Made by a program: the position numbers and the translations under genes. Below are positions 1 to 6,924 of a stretch of DNA of 19,031 nucleotides, piece after piece. Every line of letters starts with the position of its first letter. Position 1 is the stretch's first letter. The DNA is from an uncultured Roseburia sp. (GTDB lineage Bacteria; Bacillota; Clostridia; Lachnospirales; Lachnospiraceae): assembly GCA_910584215.1 (NCBI GenBank), contig CAJTYI010000020.1, forward strand, positions 1-19,031, written 5' to 3'. Below the pieces are notes generated by a model. The model searched no databases and had not been told where the DNA came from. It was given only the letters and a program-made list of their open reading frames with translations.

Positions 1-1
1 A

Positions 2-322
2 CTGATGGCAAAGATCGGTCAGGTGATCAGTACATACAGCGAGAATGTTATTGAGGTGGAAGGTCATACGGACAACGTACCAATACACTCTTCCAAATAT
101 GAGGATAACAATGTTCTCTCAATGTACAGAGCGTTGACCGTCACGGATTATCTGCGGGAAGTGACAGATATTGTACCGGCGCATTTTAAGTCGTCGGGAA
201 GAGGTGAGTATCTTCCGATCGCCGACAACGGCACTCCCGAGGGGAGAGCGAGAAACAGGCGCGTAGAGATCAAAATATATAATTCATATTATTCTAATCT
301 AAATGACAATGTTAATGAATAG
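2..322 (+). CDS. motB: Flagellar motor stator protein MotB, C-terminal part (5' end outside window)
   Basis: This is the periplasmic OmpA-like peptidoglycan-binding end of a MotB stator subunit, which anchors the MotA/MotB proton or sodium channel to the cell wall. The reading frame is open from base 2, so the N-terminal membrane helix and plug lie upstream. The visible part carries the family's signature pieces in order: VEGHTDNVPI, a tyrosine/arginine helix (YRALTVTDYL), and the closing GRGEYLPIADN...EGRARNRRVEI segment that contacts peptidoglycan. The stop codon at 320-322 overlaps the ribosome binding site of fliL, so the two genes are translationally close. MotB next to fliL is common in clostridial fla operons, where motA and flgE normally lie just upstream. 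MotS or another OmpA-domain protein is the only alternative, and context disfavours it. Confidence 0.93.
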   Translation: MMAKIGQVISTYSENVIEVEGHTDNVPIHSSKYEDNNVLSMYRALTVTDYLREVTDIVPAHFKSSGRGEYLPIADNGTPEGRARNRRVEIKIYNSYYSNLNDNVNE

Positions 323-334
323 GAAGGAAAGCAT

Positions 335-862
335 ATGAAAAAGAATCTGATATCGGTACTTATACTTACACTGGTTTTGGCAAATCTTGTTTTGACGGCG
401 ATTCTTGTGTTTACGGTGATCCCGCAGACCAAGAAATCAAACGCGCTTATTGACGAGGTCTGCTCGGCCATTGATCTGGAGCTGGAAGGCGGGCAGAACA
501 AAGATCTCTCACAGGTTCCGATTGCGGATATTGAGGTATACAATATTACCGACAATTTTACAGTTTCTCTAAAGCCTGGCGAGGGAGATGAGAAAGATCA
601 CTATGCAATATTTTCCGTGGGACTGTCGCTGAATACAAAGAGCGATGCTTATTCCACATACAAGGGAAGTGAGGGATTGGCGGAGAAAGAGACGATTATC
701 CGCAATGAGATCAATACAATAGTGGCAAATTATACGATCGAAGAGTTTAAAGCCGATAGCCATAAGGCTGTAAAGGAGGAGATTCTTTCCTCGATGCAGG
801 CTATGTTTGAGGGAAAAGATTTTATTGTAGGTGTCAACTTCTCAAGTGTAAATGCAGAATAA
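335..862 (+). CDS. fliL: Flagellar basal body-associated protein FliL
   Basis: FliL is a single-pass inner-membrane protein that sits around the stator and supports motor torque and swarming. The 175-residue product has a short basic N-terminus (MKKN), one hydrophobic helix at about residues 5-29, and an extracytoplasmic domain ending in a segment (about 150-172) whose VKEEILSSMQAMFEGKDFIVGVNF-type pattern resembles the usual FliL C-terminal strand. Overall identity to well-studied FliL proteins is expected to be low, as is normal for this family, so the call rests on the topology, length and position between motB and fliM. The ATG at 335 is preceded by a strong AGGAAGGA site at 321-328, which overlaps the motB stop codon. 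Confidence 0.85.
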   Translation: MKKNLISVLILTLVLANLVLTAILVFTVIPQTKKSNALIDEVCSAIDLELEGGQNKDLSQVPIADIEVYNITDNFTVSLKPGEGDEKDHYAIFSVGLSLNTKSDAYSTYKGSEGLAEKETIIRNEINTIVANYTIEEFKADSHKAVKEEILSSMQAMFEGKDFIVGVNFSSVNAE

Positions 863-899
863 GAGTCATACATGAGACGCGATTGGGTGGTGAAAAAGG

Positions 900-1880
900 A
901 TGAGTGATATCTTATCGCAGGATGAGATTGACCGATTATTGAAGCAGTTGAGCAGTGGCGAGCTCGATGTGGAAAATATCGAAGAAAAGAAAGAGAAACA
1001 AATAAAAAACTATGATTTTGCACGTCCTGCTAAGTTCTCTAAGGAGCACTTGCGTACGCTTGAGATTATTTTTGAGCATTATGGGCGGTTGCTTTCAGCC
1101 AATTTACCGGTATATTTGCGAAAATCTGTACAGGTGGAAGTGATGAGTTCGGAGGCTGTCACCTATTCGGAGTTCTCGAACGCCTTGTCGAATCCGGTGC
1201 TGCTTGGGATTGTCAATTTTGCGCCTTTGTCTGGCAGTATTATTATCGAGATGGCAAATAATATCGGTTATTCGATTGTGGATCGCATGTTGGGCGGTAT
1301 CGGTACACCGCTTGATAAAGTGCGTGAGTTTTCCGAGATCGAGCTGCTGATTATCGAGCGGATTTATAATGTCTGTGTGGAGCTGCTGATCGAGCCTTGG
1401 AGCAGTGTGCACGAATTGTCACCGCGTTTGGAGCGGATTGAGACGAATTCGCAGTACGCACAGATCATATCGCCAACTGAGATGATAGCGCTTCTCACAC
1501 TTAACATTAAAATCGGTGATGTGGAGGGGCTCATCAATATCTGTCTTCCATATATGACACTGGAAGACGTTATGGATAAGTTAAATACCAAGTACTGGTA
1601 TTCAAGTCTGCAGGATAAGGACGAGAAAGTTTATACGGATACGGTGGAGGCTTTAATTTCTAAGGCTCCAATGCCGATTAAAGCAGTGCTGGGCAACAGC
1701 AGCATATCTGTGAATGATTTTATCGGCTTGCAGTTGGGGGATATCATACGATTAGATACTAAGGTAAATGAGGCGTTAAATATATTTGTTGGTAATATGC
1801 GAAAGTTTACTGCGCTGCCGGGCGCTTCCGGTGACAATTATGCAGTAAGAATTACATCAGTAATTAGAGAGGAGCAGTAG
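900..1880 (+). CDS. fliM: Flagellar motor switch protein FliM
   Basis: FliM is the C-ring subunit that receives CheY-P and sets rotation direction. The 326-residue product has the complete family architecture: an N-terminal CheY-P binding peptide (LSQDEIDRLL, residues 5-14), a short charged linker, the conserved YDFARPAKFSKE entry into the middle domain (about residues 38-49), the GGIG loop (132-135) that contacts FliG, and a C-terminal SpoA domain (about 245-320) that pairs with FliY. The ATG at 900 is preceded by a GGGTGG-type site at 885-890. fliY follows after one base, so the two switch subunits are almost certainly co-translated. There is no sign of truncation. Confidence 0.97.
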   Translation: MSDILSQDEIDRLLKQLSSGELDVENIEEKKEKQIKNYDFARPAKFSKEHLRTLEIIFEHYGRLLSANLPVYLRKSVQVEVMSSEAVTYSEFSNALSNPVLLGIVNFAPLSGSIIIEMANNIGYSIVDRMLGGIGTPLDKVREFSEIELLIIERIYNVCVELLIEPWSSVHELSPRLERIETNSQYAQIISPTEMIALLTLNIKIGDVEGLINICLPYMTLEDVMDKLNTKYWYSSLQDKDEKVYTDTVEALISKAPMPIKAVLGNSSISVNDFIGLQLGDIIRLDTKVNEALNIFVGNMRKFTALPGASGDNYAVRITSVIREEQ

Positions 1881-1881
1881 A

Positions 1882-3045
1882 ATGGATGGAGGAGTAATGT
1901 CCCAGGAAGAAATCAATGCTCTGTTAAATAGTTCCGGCGATGACGAGACGACGTCTACGTCTGTTGGGGAATTACTGAGCAGTGATGAAAAAGATGCCAT
2001 CGGCGAGATTGGCAATATCAGTATGGGAACAGCGGCTACTACCTTATTTTCTCTGGTAAACAGAAAGGTAGAGATTTCCACACCGGTAGTATCATTTGCA
2101 ACTTGGAGCGATATATGCGACGCCTATGAGCGTCCGTGTGTATTTATCCGCATAGCGTATACGGTAGGTTTGGACGGCAGCAATATCCTTGTTTTAAAGG
2201 AAAATGATGTAAAGATTATTACGGATTTGATGATGGGCGGTGATGGCACGAACACCGAACAGGAGCTTGGAGAATTGCATTTGAGCGCCATCAGTGAGGC
2301 CATGAATCAGATGATGGGTTCTTCGGCCACGTCGTTATCATCCATGTTGAATAAAGTGATCGATATCAGTCCACCGACTGCCGATCTGGTTGATTTGCAG
2401 GATACGGTCGATGAGAGTACGATCGACGAGTTTTTGTCGGGAGAGTTTGTCAAGATCTCTTTCCGGATGGAAATCGGAGACCTGATCGACAGTGAGATTA
2501 TGCAGTTGTATCCGGTATCTTTCGCGAAAGAGATGTGCTCGAGCGTCTCAAAGAATATGGAGGAAGATACAAATTCTACCGCGGGGGCGAGAAAAAAAGA
2601 GACGGCCCCGGTCGCAGCGCCGCAGCCGATGCCACAACCGGCACCGCAGCAGCCGCAACAGCAGCCTATGGGGCAGCCTATGATGATGGGACAGCCCATG
2701 ATGGCACCGCCTATGATGGGGATGGATATGTCACAGATGTATGGACAACAGGTAAATGTGCAGCCTGCACAATTTCAGGCATTTTCGGGCAACATGCCGA
2801 TGGGTTTTGGACCGGAAAATATCGACTTAATTATGGATGTACCACTTGAGGTGACGGTGGAACTTGGAAGAACTTCAAAATCCATAAAAGAAATCCTTGA
2901 TTTTGCACCAGGAACTATTATAGAATTAAATCGTATCGCTGGTGAACCAATTGACGTGTTAGTAAACGGAAAATACGTTGCCAAAGGCGAGGTAGTAATC
3001 ATAGAAGAAAGCTATGGTATCCGTATTACTGAGATAGTAAAATAG
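1882..3045 (+). CDS. fliY: Flagellar motor switch phosphatase FliY (FliN-type)
   Basis: FliY combines a C-ring subunit with a CheY-P phosphatase. The 387-residue product begins with a FliM-like CheY-binding peptide (MSQEEINALL, residues 6-15). A CheC-like domain follows with both active-site motifs of pattern (D/S)xxxExxNxxxG intact: D38-E42-N45-G49 and S135-E139-N142-G146. Residues about 243-310 are a low-complexity linker rich in Pro, Gln and Met, and residues about 318-387 are the SpoA/FliN domain that builds the ring with FliM. Some annotations call this gene fliN, but the phosphatase domain makes FliY the better name. It starts one base after fliM, and the internal ATG at residue 6 is an alternative start. 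With CheC it supplies at least two CheY-P sinks in this operon. Confidence 0.95.
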   Translation: MDGGVMSQEEINALLNSSGDDETTSTSVGELLSSDEKDAIGEIGNISMGTAATTLFSLVNRKVEISTPVVSFATWSDICDAYERPCVFIRIAYTVGLDGSNILVLKENDVKIITDLMMGGDGTNTEQELGELHLSAISEAMNQMMGSSATSLSSMLNKVIDISPPTADLVDLQDTVDESTIDEFLSGEFVKISFRMEIGDLIDSEIMQLYPVSFAKEMCSSVSKNMEEDTNSTAGARKKETAPVAAPQPMPQPAPQQPQQQPMGQPMMMGQPMMAPPMMGMDMSQMYGQQVNVQPAQFQAFSGNMPMGFGPENIDLIMDVPLEVTVELGRTSKSIKEILDFAPGTIIELNRIAGEPIDVLVNGKYVAKGEVVIIEESYGIRITEIVK

Positions 3046-3087
3046 TCTAAGAACCAAGAAAAATGGAAAGGAATAGGAGAGAATATT

Positions 3088-3447
3088 ATGGCAAAGATAA
3101 TGATTTGTGATGATGCAGCATTTATGAGAATGATGATTAAGGACATTCTGACCAAGAACGGTTATGAGATTGCTGCTGAAGCAGAGAATGGAGCGATTGC
3201 GGTAGAAAAGTATCCTGAGACGAAACCGGATTTGGTATTGATGGATATTACCATGCCCGATATGGATGGTATTCAGGCTCTGAAGAAAATTAAGGAGATT
3301 GATGCCAGTGCAAATATTATTATGTGTTCTGCAATGGGACAGCAGGCAATGGTAATCGAGGCGATCCAGTCTGGAGCAAAAGACTTTATCGTAAAGCCAT
3401 TCCAGGCGGAGCGTGTTCTCGAAGCCGTTAAGAAGGTAGTTGGTTAA
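3088..3447 (+). CDS. cheY: Chemotaxis response regulator CheY
   Basis: CheY is the single-domain receiver that carries the phosphoryl signal from CheA to the flagellar switch. The 119-residue product shows all the receiver hallmarks: the acidic pair D8/D9, the phosphoacceptor D53 within LMDITMPDMDG, the switch S81 and the conserved K103 in VKPF. It has no output domain. The ATG at 3088 has a strong GGAGA site at 3076-3080 spaced seven bases away. Its place between fliY and fliO is the standard Firmicutes position, next to the switch proteins that bind it and the phosphatase that clears it. The stop codon lies inside the predicted start of fliO. Confidence 0.96.
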   Translation: MAKIMICDDAAFMRMMIKDILTKNGYEIAAEAENGAIAVEKYPETKPDLVLMDITMPDMDGIQALKKIKEIDASANIIMCSAMGQQAMVIEAIQSGAKDFIVKPFQAERVLEAVKKVVG

Positions 3448-3826
3448 ATATATATTGCTTAGTTCTTCTTTGAGCAGTTTTATCCAACTCGTCGGTGTTT
3501 TACTTATTTTTTTGTTTGTCCTCTTTATCACATACGTTGTGACGAGGTGGCTTGCAGGCTACCAGAAAGGGCAGATGACCGGACATAATATCGAGGTGGT
3601 AGAGACAGCCAGGATAGCCAACAACAAGTTTATTCAGATTGTAAAGACAGGTGATGTGTATCTGGTGATTGCCGTTGGCAAGGATGAAGTCAGTCTCTTG
3701 ACTCAGTTGACGGAGGAACAACTGGAAACACTGTCTGCCAATCACTCGGAGAGTGTTTTGAAAACGGAGAGTTTTCAGGAGATTTTATCAAAGGTAAAAG
3801 AGCGTTTTCCGAAGAAGAAGGATTAA
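3440..3826 (+). CDS. fliO: Flagellar biosynthesis protein FliO (FliZ)
   Basis: FliO is a small membrane protein that helps FliP assemble into the export gate. The product of up to 128 residues has a hydrophobic helix at about residues 12-37, then a short cytoplasmic domain with the family pattern of a basic stretch leading to an IEVVETARIANNKFIQIVK-like strand and a VGKDEVSLL turn, and a charged C-terminus. The start is uncertain: TTG at 3440 overlaps the end of cheY by eight bases and sits close behind an AAGAAGG site (3430-3436), while TTG codons at 3455 and 3470 are in-frame alternatives that would still keep the membrane helix. No good ATG is available. It is shorter than the Bacillus FliO, which has an additional N-terminal signal and extracytoplasmic domain. 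Position immediately before fliP supports the call. Confidence 0.82.
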   Translation: MVKYILLSSSLSSFIQLVGVLLIFLFVLFITYVVTRWLAGYQKGQMTGHNIEVVETARIANNKFIQIVKTGDVYLVIAVGKDEVSLLTQLTEEQLETLSANHSESVLKTESFQEILSKVKERFPKKKD

Positions 3827-3830
3827 GTGC

Positions 3831-3836
3831 GAAGGA
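3831..3836 (+). promoter_or_regulatory. Ribosome binding site deciding the fliP start
   Basis: GAAGGA lies five bases before ATG 3842. It falls downstream of the alternative GTG at 3827, so it supports the shorter FliP, whose N-terminus then reads as a normal signal peptide. Confidence 0.75.
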
Positions 3837-3841
3837 ATATT

Positions 3842-4690
3842 ATGACAAGATTAAAAAAAGCATATTGTAGAATATCATTTCTGGCGGCTGTGTTTATTTT
3901 CATTTCAGCGATGATGTTTATGGCTTTTCATACAGAAGTGTATGCAGCTTCCAACGATCTGCAGGGAATCGAAGGATTGACGCCGCCCGCTGAAAATGAA
4001 GGGCTGTTGGATGCCAAAAGTGATAGTACGAATGGTTTTTCTTTCAATTACAACAATGATACCGGTTCGTTGTCAACGCCAGTGCGCGCTTTGTTAGTAC
4101 TTACGATCATCGCGTTGGCGCCATCTTTACTGATTATGTTGACTTCTTATACCAGGATTATTATTGTACTGCATTTTATTCGTACAGCGATTGGTACGCA
4201 GAGTTCTCCGCCCAATCAGGTGATGATTGGTCTTGCTTTGTTTATGACATTTTTCATCATGTGGCCTACATTTCAGGAGATTAATGAGAAAGCGATTGTG
4301 CCGCTCGACAATGGTGAGATTACATTTGAACAGGCAATGGAGGAGGCCGAAGCGCCGCTTCGCACATTTATGGAAGGACAGACGCTTGATAAAGATCTGG
4401 CGCTGTTTATAGATGCCGCAGGGGAATCTTATAACAGGGATGAAGAGGTTCCTATGGTTATGCTGATACCGGCATTTATACTGAGTGAAATGCGCTATGC
4501 CTTTATTATGGGATTTGTCATCTACATTCCATTTATCGTAATTGATATGGTAGTGGCGTCCGTGTTGATGTCTATGGGTATGATGATGTTGCCGCCGACA
4601 ACGATTTCATTGCCCTTTAAGATTTTATTGTTTATCATGGCGGATGGTTGGAATCTGGTGATTGCCAATTTGATGAAAACGTTTTACTGA
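3842..4690 (+). CDS. fliP: Flagellar type III export gate protein FliP
   Basis: FliP forms most of the FliP5-Q4-R1 gate through which flagellar subunits are exported. The 282-residue product opens with a basic, hydrophobic stretch ending in VYAAS around residues 33-37, which looks like a cleavable signal peptide, as several FliP proteins have. Then come membrane helices with the family's strongest signatures: IGTQSSPPNQVMIGLALF (about 114-131) and YIPFIVIDMVVASVLMSMGM followed by MLPP near the C-terminus. The ATG at 3842 is chosen over a GTG at 3827 because a GAAGGA site at 3831-3836 lies five bases upstream of the ATG but inside the coding sequence of the GTG form. fliQ follows 31 bases later. 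Confidence 0.96.
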   Translation: MTRLKKAYCRISFLAAVFIFISAMMFMAFHTEVYAASNDLQGIEGLTPPAENEGLLDAKSDSTNGFSFNYNNDTGSLSTPVRALLVLTIIALAPSLLIMLTSYTRIIIVLHFIRTAIGTQSSPPNQVMIGLALFMTFFIMWPTFQEINEKAIVPLDNGEITFEQAMEEAEAPLRTFMEGQTLDKDLALFIDAAGESYNRDEEVPMVMLIPAFILSEMRYAFIMGFVIYIPFIVIDMVVASVLMSMGMMMLPPTTISLPFKILLFIMADGWNLVIANLMKTFY

Positions 4691-4721
4691 CGGTGAAGTT
4701 TGGAGTTAAGAAGGTGAGAGT

Positions 4722-4991
4722 ATGACACAGGGTGAAGTACTTGATATAATGCGTGAAGCACTCTATATGATATTGGTATTGTCCATACCGTTGTTATTAG
4801 TGTCTTTGGTAGTGGGATTGATCGTCAGCATATTTCAGACGGTTACCTCTATCCAGGAGCAGACACTGACATTCGTCCCCAAGATTATTTGCGTATTTTT
4901 GGGATTGATGTTATTTGGCTCATGGATTTTAAATAATCTGGTTGAGTATATGACGAGGTTATGGTCGAATTTTGCCGTCTATATTCGTTAG
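4722..4991 (+). CDS. fliQ: Flagellar type III export gate protein FliQ
   Basis: FliQ is a small two-helix membrane subunit that packs around FliP/FliR in the export gate. The 89-residue product has the normal family length, a short amphipathic start (TQGEVLDIMREAL), two hydrophobic helices at about residues 16-38 and 51-76, and the conserved VGLIVSIFQTVTSIQEQTLTF loop region between them (split here over the helix and turn). The ATG at 4722 is preceded by AAGGTGA at 4711-4717. It lies between fliP and fliR with only eight bases to fliR. Confidence 0.96.
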   Translation: MTQGEVLDIMREALYMILVLSIPLLLVSLVVGLIVSIFQTVTSIQEQTLTFVPKIICVFLGLMLFGSWILNNLVEYMTRLWSNFAVYIR

Positions 4992-4999
4992 GATGACAT

Positions 5000-5779
5000 A
5001 TGGTCAATTATACATTTTCGTTATACGATTTTGAAAAATTTCTATTAATAGTCGTGCGCGTAGCCAGTTTTTTGTTTATCGCTCCTCCCTTTAATCAGAG
5101 AGGGGTGCCGTCCAGAGTAAAAATCGGATTGGCAGTGTTTATTTCCATTTTAATCGGCGGCATGATCGATATGACGCAGGTGGAATATACCGGGATGATT
5201 GGATATGCTCTGATTGTGTTAAAAGAAGGAATTACAGGGTTGATGATAGGACTAGCTGCCAACATTTGTAATTCCATTATTTTATTTGCAGGTAATATCA
5301 TCGACATGGATATCGGGTTGTCTATGGCAACCATGTTTGATCCCAGCACCAATTCCCAGGTTACAATCAGCGGTAATCTGTATAATTATTTTATATTGCT
5401 ACTGCTGCTTGCCACGGATATGCACCATACTATCCTGCGGGCGATCATGGATTGTTTTACCGTCATTCCGATCAATGGGCAGGTATTTCGCTGGGACAGT
5501 CTGATGACGACGATGACTAATTTTTTGGGAGATATGTTTGTCATTGCATTTCGTATCGTACTCCCAATTTTTGTGTGTATTATGATACTGAACTGTATCC
5601 TTGGCATTATGGCAAAAGTGGCGCCGCAGATGAATATTTTTGCGGTCGGTATGCAGATGAAAATTGTATTGGGGTTTGCCGTATTGTTCATTACTTCAAT
5701 TCTGATGGGGGATGTGGGAAATTTTATCTTCAGGGAGATTCAGCGGATGATGGTATCCGTGATAAAAGGATTGTATTGA
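5000..5779 (+). CDS. fliR: Flagellar type III export gate protein FliR
   Basis: FliR is the single-copy subunit that completes the FliPQR gate and contacts FlhB. The 259-residue product is almost wholly hydrophobic, with about six membrane segments. Family features include the PPFNQRGVPSRVKIGLA segment near residues 29-45, the GLMIGLAANI stretch, and the KVAPQMNIFAVGMQMKI segment near residues 208-224, close to the usual K-aPqmNiF-iG signature. The start ATG at 5000 has only a weak site (TAGGA, 4989-4993) that overlaps the fliQ stop codon, suggesting translational coupling. flhB begins one base after its stop. Confidence 0.96.
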   Translation: MVNYTFSLYDFEKFLLIVVRVASFLFIAPPFNQRGVPSRVKIGLAVFISILIGGMIDMTQVEYTGMIGYALIVLKEGITGLMIGLAANICNSIILFAGNIIDMDIGLSMATMFDPSTNSQVTISGNLYNYFILLLLLATDMHHTILRAIMDCFTVIPINGQVFRWDSLMTTMTNFLGDMFVIAFRIVLPIFVCIMILNCILGIMAKVAPQMNIFAVGMQMKIVLGFAVLFITSILMGDVGNFIFREIQRMMVSVIKGLY

Positions 5780-5780
5780 G

Positions 5781-6905
5781 TTGAGACAGAGAAGAGAATT
5801 GCTGATAGCATATAATCTACAATGGTTTGCCAAGGACGGACCAGGCGGTGAGAAAACAGAGCCGGCAACAGCCAAGAAGCTGCGCGAGGCGCGCGAAGAC
5901 GGTAAGGTTGCAAAGAGCAAAGAGCTGACGGCTGCTTTTACTTTGATTGTCCTCTTTCTGGTGTTAAAGGTATTTATTGCCAACGTCGGCACCGGCTTTT
6001 TGGAAGTATTTTACTATGTATTTAATATGATACCTGATTTTATCAGTATCAATGCAAAAGATTTATCCACACAGGCAATTTCCAGCTTGTTTTTGGTAAT
6101 TATTCAGAAGATGCTCCTGATCGTGGCGCCGTTTTTTATTTTCGGTTTTGCCATCACGCTGATTATCAGCATTGTGCAGGTCGGGTGGAAGATTTCGGCC
6201 AAACCGATGAAGCCTAAACTGGATAAATTTAATCCGATTAATGGTTTTAAGCGCATTTTCTCAAAAGATTCTCTGTTTGAACTGTTAAAATCCATTTTAA
6301 AGATTGTTTTGATTGCCGTTATCACTTATACTTCTATTAAAGATAAGGCAAATAATATATTTATTTTGTATGATATCCACCTCAATCAGGCGCTTGCGAT
6401 GTGCGGTGACATTATTATCAATACCGGGTTAAAAATCAGTATTTTGTATCTCATTGTCGGCATTGCTGACTGGGTTTTTCAGAAATATCGTTTTAACGAG
6501 GATATGAAGATGACCAAGCAGGAGGTCAAAGATGAGTACAAGAATACGGAGGGAGATCCGCAGATCAAAGGGAAACAGAGACAGCGTATGCGCGAGGCTT
6601 CGGCCAGACGTATGATGCAGGATGTGCCCAAAGCGGATGTCGTCATTACAAACCCGACGCATATTGCGGTGGCGATCAAGTACGATGCCGAGAAGCAGCG
6701 TGCCCCGGTTGTGCTGGCAAAAGGTGAGGACCATCTTGCGCAGAGGATTCGCGAGGCCGCAAAAGAGCATCAGATTCAGATTGTTGAAAATAAGCCGTTG
6801 GCCCGGATGCTGTATGCAAATGTGGATATCGGTTCCGAGATACCGCCGGAGTTATATCAGGCAGTAGCGGAAATCCTCGCTATGGTGTATAATAATAAAC
6901 ATTAG
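5781..6905 (+). CDS. flhB: Flagellar export switch protein FlhB
   Basis: FlhB is the export-apparatus protein that switches substrate class from rod/hook to filament. The product of up to 374 residues begins with the typical FlhB N-terminus (LQWFAKDGPGGEKTEPAT, then KKLREAREDGKVAKSKEL), has four membrane helices between about residues 50 and 235, and a cytoplasmic domain with the autocleavage motif NPTH at 291-294 preceded by ADVVIT. The start is not certain: TTG at 5781 lies one base after the fliR stop and ten bases after AAAGGA (5765-5770); an in-frame TTG at 5799 would remove six residues and fits the FlhB N-terminus equally well. No ATG is available before the conserved region. All functional parts are intact. 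Confidence 0.95.
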   Translation: MRQRRELLIAYNLQWFAKDGPGGEKTEPATAKKLREAREDGKVAKSKELTAAFTLIVLFLVLKVFIANVGTGFLEVFYYVFNMIPDFISINAKDLSTQAISSLFLVIIQKMLLIVAPFFIFGFAITLIISIVQVGWKISAKPMKPKLDKFNPINGFKRIFSKDSLFELLKSILKIVLIAVITYTSIKDKANNIFILYDIHLNQALAMCGDIIINTGLKISILYLIVGIADWVFQKYRFNEDMKMTKQEVKDEYKNTEGDPQIKGKQRQRMREASARRMMQDVPKADVVITNPTHIAVAIKYDAEKQRAPVVLAKGEDHLAQRIREAAKEHQIQIVENKPLARMLYANVDIGSEIPPELYQAVAEILAMVYNNKH

Positions 6906-6924
6906 ATAAGAAGGAGGAAATGGC

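Noticed and set aside
2307..2699. Cys/Gly-rich 130-codon frame on the - strand
   Set aside because: The composition is just the complement of the Pro/Gln-rich FliY linker.
2959..3531. 190-codon open frame on the - strand over the fliY end, cheY and fliO start
   Set aside because: It covers three real + strand genes, has no good ribosome site that I can support and no family features.
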